The notes under the pieces are model-generated. The model saw only the letters and a list, made by a program, of their open reading frames with translations. It searched no databases and was not told the origin of the DNA. A stretch of 64,000 bases of DNA from Photobacterium rosenbergii (lineage in GTDB: Bacteria > Pseudomonadota > Gammaproteobacteria > Enterobacterales > Vibrionaceae), in NCBI RefSeq assembly GCF_003026455.1, contig NZ_PYMB01000001.1:372001-436000 (forward strand), in the 5' to 3' direction. The position numbers and the translations under genes were made by a program. The number at the start of each line of letters is the position of its first letter. Positions within the stretch are counted from its first letter, which is position 1. Below, in pieces: positions 8,242-16,989 of the stretch.

Positions 8242-9201
8242 CTAAACATCCATTTCCCACATCTTCTTTTGCCCCTCTTTCGACATAACAACGGAGTCCT
8301 CAGGGAGCATGATACGGAACTTATGCTTTTCTTTCATTGGAATGATTTTAACCATCATATCAATCATCTCTTTAGGATCGAACTGAAAACCTGGTGAGGC
8401 CATCGTTTGCTGCATATCACGAATGGGCTTCTCAGGCGTAAAGTTAACGTTAGGGTCATACCATTGGTCAACAACATCATACATACGGTCATTAAACCCA
8501 GTATCATACGGTCCAGGGTTAATCGTGCAGACGCGAACGCCTAAAGGGGTCAATTCTGTATGGAAACACTGTGCAGCGGCCTCAAGGGCAAATTTGGAGG
8601 CGTGATAAGGGGCCAAGAATGGGAAGGTGGTAAGTCCTGCTATCGAAGATAAAAAGACAATTTTCCCTGCTTTTTTCTCAACAAACTTCTTGGCAAATAG
8701 TTGCGTCAGCTCAATAGCCGCGAAGGTGTTGACTTCCATGACCTGTCGGAAGTAATGCATCGGCATTTCTGCTATTGGCCCAGTCGCACCAATACCAGCA
8801 TTATTTACCAAAATATCAATATCAAAAGAAGCAGCATAATCGCGATCATCTTTACTCAGCACATCGAGTTTGATGACCTCAATATCAACACCAGCCTTTT
8901 TTGCCTCTTTTTGCACAGTGGTCGATTGTGACCAAATTTCAACGCTAGCGATAACATTGTGGCCTTGTTGTGCGAGCCCTAGTGCTGTTCCAAGCCCTAG
9001 ACCACTGCCTGCGCCAGTGATCAATATGGTTTGAGCGTTGGGGTTACTGGGGCGATTGCTGGTTCCTTTCTCCTGACTTGCCGTAGCAACACCTGCCGTT
9101 TTCATACCTACGGTTGACTGAGCCATGACAGACGGCACAAGAACGGTACCAGCCGTGAGCCCCGCAATATTCTTAATTGCTTTTCTTCTATCCTCATTCA
9201 T
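8242..9201 (-). CDS. Short-chain dehydrogenase with a Tat-like N-terminal signal
   Basis: Protein of 319 residues. TGAGSGLG (62-69), NNAG (133-136), S186, Y199 and K203 are all present, so this is a complete classical SDR. About 55 extra residues precede the fold and begin MNEDRRKAIKNIAG followed by a hydrophobic stretch ending PSVMAQ. That looks like a twin-arginine signal (RR with K four residues after) and cleavage site, so export of a folded, cofactor-loaded enzyme is possible. The start at 9201 has GAGG 8 bases upstream; a TTG at 9225 would add eight residues. Substrate unknown. Confidence 0.8.
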   Translation of the reverse strand: MNEDRRKAIKNIAGLTAGTVLVPSVMAQSTVGMKTAGVATASQEKGTSNRPSNPNAQTILITGAGSGLGLGTALGLAQQGHNVIASVEIWSQSTTVQKEAKKAGVDIEVIKLDVLSKDDRDYAASFDIDILVNNAGIGATGPIAEMPMHYFRQVMEVNTFAAIELTQLFAKKFVEKKAGKIVFLSSIAGLTTFPFLAPYHASKFALEAAAQCFHTELTPLGVRVCTINPGPYDTGFNDRMYDVVDQWYDPNVNFTPEKPIRDMQQTMASPGFQFDPKEMIDMMVKIIPMKEKHKFRIMLPEDSVVMSKEGQKKMWEMDV

Positions 9202-9225
9202 TAATCTATCCTCTTTCATAATCAA

Positions 9226-9684
9226 GTCAAGGTATTAGTCGTCTAGATTACTTTGTATGAATATGGGTACTCCATCTCGATTAATCAGTGTTGGGTTATT
9301 ATTTCAGTTAACAAGCCGGAAGTTTTACTCTTTGCAAAAATAAATTAGTTGTAAACATAATAAGGTCTGTGGATAAAGTATAAATTTGGTCAAAAATGAA
9401 TCCAACATATAATGGGTTGAATATCATTCTAATTAACTCTCAGTGGAATACCTCTTATATTGGTTCAAGTTTTCATCATTTAAGTTCACTCAATACAATA
9501 TATCCAAGATATTGCTTTAATTATAAAAAATATACTATTCCCAGTTTATATCATTTACACAGGAGCTAACAGGTGGCTTTAAATAAAAGAATGAACCTTT
9601 TTGGTAATATTTTGAACCCATCTAGAAAGAAATGATGGTTAATGGACTCTATGATTAACAAAGCTCTTTATATCGGGGGGATGT
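9226..9684. other. Intergenic region, possible short leader ORF
   Basis: AT-rich stretch between divergent genes. The only coding-like item is a 20-codon frame, GTG 9572 to stop 9634, with AGGAG 7 bases before the GTG and product ending NPSRKK. It may be a leader peptide or a relic. No operator or terminator is convincing here. Confidence 0.35.
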
Positions 9685-10488
9685 ATGGCAAACTCAACAG
9701 CTTATAGATTCAGCCATATCTCGATGTCATTGTTGATGGATGACATGAGGTTCAATAAAGGAAAGCCGGCTGCGGGTGATAAAATACCGGAAATCAATAT
9801 GGTGTCGACAACCGGTGAACAGATCACTTGGCAAACCTTTTCAGGTAAACCGGTCTTCCTAACTGTCGGCTCCATGACCTGTCCGATGACGACGGCTTCG
9901 ATACCGGTTCTGAAGCGTCTCTATCGAGCTTTTGGCAATGATGTTGAATTCCTGATGGTGAATGTCCGGGAAGCCCACCCAGCTGAAAATATCCACCAAC
10001 CGTCAACATTTGAGGACAAGCTTAAACATGCCGTGGAGTTAAAGCATGAACATCTAATTCCTTGGACTGTGGTATCAGATTCGATTGAGGGTGATTTCCA
10101 TCAACAGTTAGATACCAAACCAAACTCAGCCTATATCATTGACGAAGAAGGCTTTATTGTTTTCCGCTCGTTATTTTCCAATGATGAAGATAACTTGTAT
10201 GACGCTTTAGAGGCTGCCGCAACTGGGGCTCCTACCCCTCAGATAGAAAGCCAGGCCATGGTTAAACCGTTGACGAAGGCCATGGGTTACCTGCCGTATG
10301 TTTTGAAACAGGCTGGCGAACAGGCCAAGACAGAAATGTGGCGTGTAGCCCCCCCAATGATGATATGGGGACAAGCGACGTCTTTATTTGGTAGCCAGAC
10401 GATTGAGAATAGAGGGGTATCAGCAGCGTTATTGATTGTTTCGGTGCTGGCCATCTTGGCAGCAGGGCTCTATTGGTTGTTTAGCTAA
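9685..10488 (+). CDS. Iodothyronine deiodinase-like thioredoxin-fold protein with C-terminal anchor
   Basis: Protein of 267 residues. The active-site region VGSMTCPMTTASIPVLKRLY places C66 where animal deiodinases have selenocysteine (SCTUP), and MVNVREAHPA (92-101) matches the deiodinase EEAHPSDGW element. These two features set it apart from ordinary AhpC/TlpA proteins. A single membrane segment near residues 245-266 anchors the C-terminus, and no signal peptide is seen, so the domain probably faces the cytoplasm. A reductive dehalogenase or thiol peroxidase role is inference. It heads a run with a hydrolase, the second AhpD-like gene and a redoxin. Confidence 0.75.
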   Translation: MANSTAYRFSHISMSLLMDDMRFNKGKPAAGDKIPEINMVSTTGEQITWQTFSGKPVFLTVGSMTCPMTTASIPVLKRLYRAFGNDVEFLMVNVREAHPAENIHQPSTFEDKLKHAVELKHEHLIPWTVVSDSIEGDFHQQLDTKPNSAYIIDEEGFIVFRSLFSNDEDNLYDALEAAATGAPTPQIESQAMVKPLTKAMGYLPYVLKQAGEQAKTEMWRVAPPMMIWGQATSLFGSQTIENRGVSAALLIVSVLAILAAGLYWLFS

Positions 10489-10516
10489 CGGGCACTTTTT
10501 TGATGGGGAAAGATAG

Positions 10517-11347
10517 ATGAAAAGAGTTTGTTATGATGTCGACGGCAATATACTGTCCGTGCTTGAGGCTGGTAATAAAAATCACCCTGTAGTTATTTTT
10601 ATTCATGGCATCCCGGCAAATGCGACTTTGTGGTTAAAGACTATCGAGCAGGTTTCGGAGCAAGGGTATTATACGCTCGCATTTGATATGCCGGGGTTCG
10701 GTGAAACCCAAGTGGTTGAAGATAAATACTATGGCATCAAAGGGACAGCAGCACTCATTAATAAGTGGATACATCAGCAAGGGTTCTCGGATATTTGGCT
10801 CGTTGCGCATGATATCGGGGGAGGTGTTGCCCAATACTTAGTGACTTTTAATGAGGTGCTTTATAAAAAGTTGACGATATCCAATTCCATTGCAGCGGAT
10901 TCCTGGCCGGTCGATGAAATGAATGTGTTGATAGACTTAGCCAGATCGGGGCAGTTTACCACCCTTGCATCTGAGTCTGAGCTTCCACAGGGGTTAGCCC
11001 AATTTATTAAGAGTACTTTTGTGAATAAGGGTGAGATCACAGAGCAACTCATGTCGACCGTCTTTATTGATCGCAAATGTACCAGCATATCTGGGCGTAA
11101 TAACTTTTCAGCCTTACTGGCGAGCTTGGATAATAGCGATACCGTTGACATCATGACCAGTCTACGAAATGTTAAAACCCCAACACACCTCATATGGGCG
11201 ATGCAGGATCCCCATCAACCCTGGGATGGCCCCGGCGTCTTATTGAAAAAGACATTGAATGTTATAAAAGTCTCGAAAATTGAACAATCAGGGCATTTTT
11301 TGCAGTTAGATGCGAAAGATGAGTATTTGAAACACCTGTTGAGCTGA
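10517..11347 (+). CDS. Alpha/beta hydrolase with aspartate nucleophile (dehalogenase/epoxide hydrolase-like)
   Basis: Protein of 276 residues. The oxyanion segment is FIHGIPAN and the nucleophile elbow is VAHDIGGG with D99 instead of serine. A late H in QSGHFLQLD is the catalytic base. An Asp nucleophile is typical of haloalkane and haloacetate dehalogenases and epoxide hydrolases, which go through a covalent alkyl ester. The gene lies 28 bases after the deiodinase-like gene and 30 bases before the AhpD paralogue, so all are likely one transcript. The exact substrate cannot be told. Confidence 0.8.
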   Translation: MKRVCYDVDGNILSVLEAGNKNHPVVIFIHGIPANATLWLKTIEQVSEQGYYTLAFDMPGFGETQVVEDKYYGIKGTAALINKWIHQQGFSDIWLVAHDIGGGVAQYLVTFNEVLYKKLTISNSIAADSWPVDEMNVLIDLARSGQFTTLASESELPQGLAQFIKSTFVNKGEITEQLMSTVFIDRKCTSISGRNNFSALLASLDNSDTVDIMTSLRNVKTPTHLIWAMQDPHQPWDGPGVLLKKTLNVIKVSKIEQSGHFLQLDAKDEYLKHLLS

Positions 11348-11377
11348 CTATTCCTAAACCCACAGGAGAATACCAAT

Positions 11378-11923
11378 ATGTCTTCATTTACGATTCATAC
11401 TGTAGAGTCCGCGCCAGATGCAAGTAAACCATTGTTAGAAAACTCGCTGAAATCATTTGGCATGATCCCCAATTTGCACGGCGTGATGGCAGAAGCCCCC
11501 GCAATTTTAGAAGCTTATCAAACTATCGGTAAATTATTTGAGCAATCTTCATTAGATGCGGAAGAGCTAACCGTGGTATGGCAGACGGTCAATGTTGAGC
11601 ATGCGTGTCATTATTGCGTGCCAGCACACACCGGCATCGCACATTCAATGAAAGTTGATCCTGCGCTAACCGAAGCCTTAAGAAACCGCAAGCCAATGAC
11701 AAAGGAAAAGTTACAGGTATTACACGACACGACATTGGCAATGGTTAGAAATAGAGGTCATCTCACTCCCAGTGAGCTTCAAACATTTTATTCGGCGGGT
11801 TATTCGCAGCAGCAGTTGTTAGAAATTGTGCTCGGGGTATCAATGAAGGTAATGAGTAATTACACGAACCACATTACCGGAACGCCGGTTGACAAAGTGT
11901 TTGAAAAGTTCGCTTGGTCATAA
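11378..11923 (+). CDS. AhpD-like carboxymuconolactone decarboxylase-family protein (copy 2)
   Basis: Protein of 181 residues, full-length paralogue of the product of 1526-2074. The block from DAEELTVVWQT through CHYCVPAHTG to GIAHSMKVDP is nearly identical, and E74, C77, C80 and H84 are conserved at the same numbers. An AGGAG precedes the ATG. It is the third gene of the 9685-12481 run. Two copies in different operons suggest related operons with different partners. A CxxC-based peroxidase or thiol oxidoreductase role is inferred from the family. Confidence 0.85.
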   Translation: MSSFTIHTVESAPDASKPLLENSLKSFGMIPNLHGVMAEAPAILEAYQTIGKLFEQSSLDAEELTVVWQTVNVEHACHYCVPAHTGIAHSMKVDPALTEALRNRKPMTKEKLQVLHDTTLAMVRNRGHLTPSELQTFYSAGYSQQQLLEIVLGVSMKVMSNYTNHITGTPVDKVFEKFAWS

Positions 11924-11947
11924 GGCTACGAATAATAGGTGGATACG

Positions 11948-12481
11948 ATGTCTACGAAACTGAAGTCTGGGTACCCATTTCCTATCCTCAATGTTGAAAT
12001 GCTCAACAGTGGTTCAGCCGTGCTCGGCGGATCACAGCATAGGGCGCGATGGCAAGCGATTTTTGTCTATCGAGGCAAGCATTGTCCGGTCTGTGCGAGA
12101 TACCTAAAAGAGCTGGATGGGTTCTATGGGCAATTTCACGAAGCCGGCATTGACATTATTGCAGTGTCTGCGGATTCGAAAGGGCAATCAGAAGAGTACG
12201 CTGAAGAGTTAGGGGTTTCACTGTCCCTTGCGTACGGCCTATCTGAAGCGCAAATGAAGCAACTGGGGTTATACATTTCTGAGCCGCGTTCACCGCAAGA
12301 AACCGACCATAACTTCCCAGAACCGGCTTTGTTTGTTGTTAACGAACTGGGTAATCTGCATGTGGTTGATATTTCAAATAACCCCTTTGTTAGACCGGAA
12401 ATATCAACCCTATTGAATGGCTTGGTATGGATCAGGGATCCTAATAATCATTATCCGATAAGAGGAGCGCTGGATTACTGA
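11948..12481 (+). CDS. AhpC/TSA-like redoxin with CxxC
   Basis: Protein of 177 residues with YRGKHCPVCARYLKELDGFY; C46 and C49 form the redox pair, followed by IIAVSADSKGQSEEYAEEL as in peroxiredoxin-like (PRX_like2) proteins. ATG 11948 is preferred because AGGTGG sits 5 bases upstream; a GTG at 11939 lacks a site. It has no signal or membrane segment, so it is cytoplasmic. It closes the run of four redox/hydrolase genes and could be a reductant or partner for the AhpD-like protein encoded 25 bases upstream. Confidence 0.75.
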   Translation: MSTKLKSGYPFPILNVEMLNSGSAVLGGSQHRARWQAIFVYRGKHCPVCARYLKELDGFYGQFHEAGIDIIAVSADSKGQSEEYAEELGVSLSLAYGLSEAQMKQLGLYISEPRSPQETDHNFPEPALFVVNELGNLHVVDISNNPFVRPEISTLLNGLVWIRDPNNHYPIRGALDY

Positions 12482-12506
12482 CTATGCATGTATGCGTGCA
12501 ATAGTG

Positions 12507-12534
12507 AAAGATTCAAATTTAATTTTGAATCTTT
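12507..12534 (+). terminator. Terminator at the end of the deiodinase-like operon
   Basis: AAAGATTCAAA and TTTGAATCTTT form an 11-base AT-rich stem with a 6-base loop, ending in a short T-run, 25 bases after the stop at 12481. Confidence 0.6.
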
Positions 12535-12593
12535 TGCTTGCGATTATTTGCTTTTAATATGTCGTTATTGTTCACTGCGATACGGTATATACG

Positions 12594-12902
12594 ATGAAAA
12601 TAGCAATGCGACTGGTAATGATGGTTTTATTCTTTGGCTCAATTTCGGTACATGCTGATATGTACAGCTCCGGCACTCATGTTTACCAAGAAAAAACTGC
12701 GGCTAGCGTAAATCCTCGACTTAATAACAATCAATCAACGCTATTGCCCGAGAGAAAGTCGCTGACAACAAGACATTATCTCGAGATGAGACAACAGTAC
12801 GCCTTGGGGATGTCTGAACGGCTTTCGACTAGTATCGATCATGAAAAACAATCGCACCCATATACAGTAGAGATGGACAAGACGTTCTCAATCGATATAT
12901 GA
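12594..12902 (+). CDS. Small exported protein, function unknown
   Basis: Protein of 102 residues. MKIAMRLVMMVLFFGSISVHA is a typical signal peptide with cleavage after A21 or A22. The mature part is polar, has no cysteine and shows no domain I recognise. The ribosome binding site is weak. It sits between a terminator and the fusion gene at 12981. It may be a periplasmic accessory protein, but that rests only on the signal peptide. Confidence 0.5.
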   Translation: MKIAMRLVMMVLFFGSISVHADMYSSGTHVYQEKTAASVNPRLNNNQSTLLPERKSLTTRHYLEMRQQYALGMSERLSTSIDHEKQSHPYTVEMDKTFSIDI

Positions 12903-12980
12903 ATTATTAACTTGACGTGCGCTAGGGGGGTAACCATTGTTATTGCTGATAATGAATCTCGGCTTAGATAGGAGTTATCA

Positions 12981-14615
12981 ATGGCTATATTTACCACTGC
13001 GGCACTCGCGGCTGATGCGTTAGCGCTGGGACCTCACTGGATCTACAATCCGAGCAAATTAAAAAGGTTGTACCCAAACGGGGTCTACGCATTAACCGAT
13101 CCGAAAAGTGCCTATCATCCCAATCGGCGAGCTGGCCAGCTTACGCACTATGGCGACCAGATTGCTGTCTTTAGACAATATCTGGAAATACAAGGCGTGT
13201 TCAACGAGCAGACATGGCGTGAGCACTGGTTAGGCGCAATGGTTGGGTATGATGGGTACCTTGATGGCGCTACTAAGCAATCCCTGAAAAATGCTGGCTA
13301 TGGATCAGATTCCAATGACCTTGCAGGGGCATCGAGGCTTGCCCCATTGCTCGATTTGAACCTACCCCTTGAAGCAACGATCCAAGCTGCCCGCGAGCAG
13401 ACAAGCATCACCCATAGCCCTCAATGTGTGGCAGATGCTGCAGAATTATTTGTCAGGATGGTTTTCTCTATCCAGCAAGGGAACTCTTTCTCCGAGGCCT
13501 GTGAAATGAGCATCAATGAAGGCTCTTATACTGAACTAGAGCCTGAGAGACATTTCCTGAAGGTAAAGCAATGTTTGAAATCAGGGGAACAACCGGTTGA
13601 GGTGGCTACTCAGATGGGGACCACCTGCCATACCCCTGAAGCATTTCCGTTGACACTGTATTTTGCTCTCCAGTTTGATGACAACTTTGCGGATTGCCTC
13701 AGTGAAAATGCCCTGGTTGGCGGGGATAGTGCTGCGAGGGGGATAATACTGTCTCTCTTGTTTGCCGCTAGGGATGGCGACGTGGGGAGCGCAATATACC
13801 AGCAGCTTACAGATACCCCGCGAGAGTCCGTTACGTTCACCCCTGGTACACACCAAGTCTCCGTCCTGCATCAAGGCAAACATTTTGCTGCAACCTTAGA
13901 TATCCCAAATGATGTCCCCAAAGCCTTCATCCTCTTTGCTCATTGCTTTACGTGTGGCAAAGACTTCCTGCCTGAAAAACGTCTGTGCCAAGCACTAGCT
14001 AAGCATGGCTTTGCGACGCTGAGAATCGATTTTAGTGGTGTTGGGGGGTCGGGTGGCGAGTTTGTAGATACCTCTTTTCTGACTAACGTTGAAGATTTAG
14101 GTATTGCGGCATCATGGATGTCTGAGCAGGGAATGGACATATCTGCATTGGTGGGTCATTCACTCGGGGGGACTGCCTCGTTGGCTGTAGCCGGGCAGCT
14201 TCCCTCAGTAAAGGCAGTAATTACCATCGGCTCACCTTTTGAACCCAAGCATATTCTTCATCTATTCGAAGATCATATTGATAAAATCAAAGAAAATGGG
14301 CAGGCAAGCGTGATGTTGGCTGGACGGCCTTTCACTATAGGAGAGCGTTTTTTGTCTGATTTGAAACAGTTGGATCAACGGGGTAGGTTGGGATCGTTGA
14401 AGGGCGTTAACAGCCTGGTGATTCATGTTCCCGATGATGATACGGTCGATATTAAGAATGCGGGTTATATCTATTCTGCATTACCACAGCCAAAATCATT
14501 TCTCGCCTTGCAAGGTGCTGACCACTTACTTCAAAACAAAAGCGATGTGGAGTATGTCGCTAAAATGGCATCGATTTGGTTAGAAAGGGCGTTAAATAGC
14601 GAGCCGAAGGTGTAA
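12981..14615 (+). CDS. ADP-ribosylglycohydrolase-like / alpha-beta hydrolase fusion protein
   Basis: Protein of 544 residues with two parts. Residues about 1-275 resemble the ADP-ribosylglycohydrolase (DraG) fold: AALAADALALGPHW at the start, and GGDSAARG (248-255) where the family has GGDTDT-type metal ligands, so metal binding may differ. Residues about 290-535 are an alpha/beta hydrolase: FAHCFTCGKDF (319-329), FSGVGGSGGEF, and VGHSLGG with Ser394, Asp near 487 (VPDDDTVD) and His515 (GADHLL). That hydrolase type is usually found fused to OsmC. Cytoplasmic. The pairing is unusual; the joint substrate is unknown. Confidence 0.75.
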   Translation: MAIFTTAALAADALALGPHWIYNPSKLKRLYPNGVYALTDPKSAYHPNRRAGQLTHYGDQIAVFRQYLEIQGVFNEQTWREHWLGAMVGYDGYLDGATKQSLKNAGYGSDSNDLAGASRLAPLLDLNLPLEATIQAAREQTSITHSPQCVADAAELFVRMVFSIQQGNSFSEACEMSINEGSYTELEPERHFLKVKQCLKSGEQPVEVATQMGTTCHTPEAFPLTLYFALQFDDNFADCLSENALVGGDSAARGIILSLLFAARDGDVGSAIYQQLTDTPRESVTFTPGTHQVSVLHQGKHFAATLDIPNDVPKAFILFAHCFTCGKDFLPEKRLCQALAKHGFATLRIDFSGVGGSGGEFVDTSFLTNVEDLGIAASWMSEQGMDISALVGHSLGGTASLAVAGQLPSVKAVITIGSPFEPKHILHLFEDHIDKIKENGQASVMLAGRPFTIGERFLSDLKQLDQRGRLGSLKGVNSLVIHVPDDDTVDIKNAGYIYSALPQPKSFLALQGADHLLQNKSDVEYVAKMASIWLERALNSEPKV

Positions 14616-14626
14616 ACAGACCCTGT

Positions 14627-14652
14627 TAAAAAACCCATCAGATGGGCTTTTC
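14627..14652. terminator. Bidirectional terminator
   Basis: CCCATC (14634-14639) and GATGGG (14641-14646) flanked by an A-run upstream and CTTTT downstream. It separates the end of the fusion gene from the end of the convergent LysR gene and can serve both strands. Confidence 0.7.
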
Positions 14653-14656
14653 CAAT

Positions 14657-15577
14657 TTAGTTCGTACTTTCGACTATTGAATTCAAAAAACCAACGGGAT
14701 GCTGGAATCGTTCAAACACCATATCTCGAAAAGCAGCGACCCGGGCTGGTATGAGCTTCCTGTCGGCCCATACCATGTACGCTTTTCCTGTTGGGCATTC
14801 AACATTTGGCAGGATGGGGAGCAATTTACCCTGTTCAGAGAACTGTTCGAAAGGGCCGAGGGGCATAAGGCATATTCCCACACCGGAGAGGGTAGCATTA
14901 ATGGTTAACCGTAAACTGCTAATGGCATATTTTGAGTTAAAGGGGATACGGATAGGTTTTCCATCCTCGATAAACTCCCAATATGGCATATCATTGCCCG
15001 CAAGTAACCTATGGTGGATTAATTCCTCGACCCGCTCAGGAGCACCATATTTTTTAATATATTCAGGAGACGCTGCCAAGACGAGTGGAGACTGGAAAAG
15101 GCGGCGCTGAATAAGGTGTGATGCATGTGGGGGAGCGGTCGCAAGGGCTAGATCAATTTGATCATCAAAAAAACGTTCAGTCCCTGAGCTAAATTGAATA
15201 GAAATGGTCACATCGGGGTGCAATTCCATGAAGTCAATCGCGATTTGTTGTAGGAAATAATCAGCAAACGGCTCAGGGCAGGAAACCCTGATTTCCCCCG
15301 TCAAGGAAGGCTGGCTGTTGGATAGTTGAATCCACTGTTCATCAAGCTGAGAGAATATCGTTGCAAAACGGTTGTAGTATTCGGTACCGGCAGTGGTTAG
15401 CTGAAATTGCTTGGCATTTCGGTGAACCAACTTTTCACTTAATTGCTCCTCCAGATGTGCAACGGCACGGGAGAGAGTCGGAGCCGAAACATGAGTGACT
15501 AAACTTGCGGCAGCAAAACCACCGCACTCCACAGCTTGGCAAAAAAGATATAGGTTTGAAATGTCTTTAGCTTTCAT
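14657..15577 (-). CDS. LysR-family transcriptional regulator
   Basis: Protein of 306 residues from the chosen ATG at 15577 (MKAKDISNLYLFCQ). The N-terminal winged helix reads GGFAAASLVTHVSAPTLSRAV followed by AHLEEQLSEKLVHR, the LysR signature. The rest is a substrate-binding domain. An upstream in-frame start at 15646 would add 23 residues not typical of the family; neither start has a strong ribosome site. It is divergent from the DUF2798-like gene starting at 15664, and LysR genes often control the divergent neighbour. Confidence 0.85.
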   Translation of the reverse strand: MKAKDISNLYLFCQAVECGGFAAASLVTHVSAPTLSRAVAHLEEQLSEKLVHRNAKQFQLTTAGTEYYNRFATIFSQLDEQWIQLSNSQPSLTGEIRVSCPEPFADYFLQQIAIDFMELHPDVTISIQFSSGTERFFDDQIDLALATAPPHASHLIQRRLFQSPLVLAASPEYIKKYGAPERVEELIHHRLLAGNDMPYWEFIEDGKPIRIPFNSKYAISSLRLTINATLSGVGICLMPLGPFEQFSEQGKLLPILPNVECPTGKAYMVWADRKLIPARVAAFRDMVFERFQHPVGFLNSIVESTN

Positions 15578-15663
15578 ATTTGCACGCTTTTGATTCAACA
15601 TTGACTGTTTTTGGTGACAGCCTGTTTGTTTAAAATAACTCAACAAATGAATGAGGTGTCAAC

Positions 15664-15912
15664 ATGAAAAAATTTCCACGCAAATACCAGTATCCACTGA
15701 TGATGTCGATGGTCCTACCCACTATGCTTCTTAGCATGCCAGCAATTATGGCTTATAAGACGTTACCTGAAGGCATGTCTTTTTATGAGGCTTGGTTAGC
15801 TGCGGTAGGCCAAATGCTTCCTTCTGCACTGATGTTACTTGCAGTGGTTGCACCGACAGTTCGGATATTTGTGTCTAAAGTGTTACTTGAGCCGGTTCCG
15901 AAAAATAATTAA
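15664..15912 (+). CDS. DUF2798-like two-helix membrane protein
   Basis: Protein of 82 residues with two hydrophobic segments (about 11-30 and 47-71), beginning MKKFPRKYQYPLMMSMVLP. The length and the PRKYQYPL... start match small DUF2798 inner-membrane proteins. It is divergent from the LysR gene and is its likely target. GAGGTG precedes the ATG. Function unknown. Confidence 0.7.
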   Translation: MKKFPRKYQYPLMMSMVLPTMLLSMPAIMAYKTLPEGMSFYEAWLAAVGQMLPSALMLLAVVAPTVRIFVSKVLLEPVPKNN

Positions 15913-16177
15913 TCAGATACAGCATAAAATAACTTAACACAAAATAAATACTCTCGTAAACCCACTATTGAAGATAGCTATTTATAATTAAGTCGTCAAT
16001 AATATTTTTACGAATGCAGAAAATGATGGGCTGACAGAAGAAATAAATACAACCATTTTATATGGTGTTATTTCCGTGGTGAGTTAGGCTATAGGTTTTT
16101 ATTAAAAGTGTAAAATAAATTATGATAGCACTGACAATATAATTGTCGGTTAATATCTTATATTAAGAGTTCGTAGC

Positions 16178-16693
16178 ATGAATACACAACAACTTTTATT
16201 GGAACTGACATTGATTGGTTCTATGATGATCATCACGGGTTTTTTCCTATATCGAAGATATGACGCGCGTGATTCAGTATTACTAAAATCACAGAAAATT
16301 TTGACCGGCTTACTCGGCGCTTTTCTACTGATGGCTGGTACGGTGAAGTTCTTCGAACCGTTCAATACAATGTTCACACAACAAATTTTACTGAGTGAGC
16401 TACCGTTCCCATTTCTTTCACGTTGGGCTGGCCAATTGGGTGAAATGGCAGCAGGTGCACTTCTTTTGGTGATTACAATCGGTGGGAAATCGCTAGAGCG
16501 TGATATGAGAACCTTGATTATGTATGCGTCGACAGCATTAACTACTGTTATTATGTTCGTTGCAGTGTATGTTCACCTATTACCGAATGTGCCAGCTGAA
16601 GTACTTCCTTTTCAATCAAAGCCACCTGTGTTCACATTGGTTATTCTTTCTCTTGCATGGTTGAATGCTTATCTTTACAAGAGAGGCAATTGA
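16178..16693 (+). CDS. DoxX-like inner-membrane protein
   Basis: Protein of 171 residues with about four to five membrane segments and LLMAGTVKFFEPF, which resembles the conserved part of DoxX-type proteins. Some family members work with thiol or sulfur oxidation systems, which fits the redox neighbourhood, but the role here is an inference. It has its own upstream region and is closed by a strong terminator. Confidence 0.6.
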   Translation: MNTQQLLLELTLIGSMMIITGFFLYRRYDARDSVLLKSQKILTGLLGAFLLMAGTVKFFEPFNTMFTQQILLSELPFPFLSRWAGQLGEMAAGALLLVITIGGKSLERDMRTLIMYASTALTTVIMFVAVYVHLLPNVPAEVLPFQSKPPVFTLVILSLAWLNAYLYKRGN

Positions 16694-16696
16694 TGT

Positions 16697-16724
16697 AAAC
16701 GCTGGTCAAGACCAGCGTTTTATT
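16697..16724 (+). terminator. Terminator after the DoxX-like gene
   Basis: AAACGCTGGTC and GACCAGCGTTT form a perfect 11-base stem around AA, followed by T-rich sequence, 3 bases after the stop codon. Confidence 0.9.
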
Positions 16725-16930
16725 CAGTGTTATTTTCTTTTTCAAGTAAGTAGAAGAAATTCTGATGTAAATATTTGAATAGAGGATCAAAATAAATTAA
16801 TCAAAATGTATTTTACTACTATCATCCCATATGTATGCCATAGAAAATGGTCTAATTTACCATCTAAATCAATAATACTTATTTTTCATGATGATACGTC
16901 ATGAATGTATTTTCGTGCATTTCAACTAGC

Positions 16931-16954
16931 CTTGAGCGATAGTTCAAGTATAAT
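16931..16954 (+). promoter_or_regulatory. Operator and -10 element of the TetR gene
   Basis: CTTGAGCGATAGTTCAAG (16931-16948) is an inverted repeat of CTTGA/TTCAAG with the same core as the 17676-17707 palindrome. A perfect TATAAT (16949-16954) follows directly. A repressor bound here would cover the promoter spacer, so autorepression by the TetR protein starting at 16990 is likely. The -35 box is poor. Confidence 0.65.
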
Positions 16955-16989
16955 GTAGATATATTTCAATTCATTTTGAGTCTCTACTT

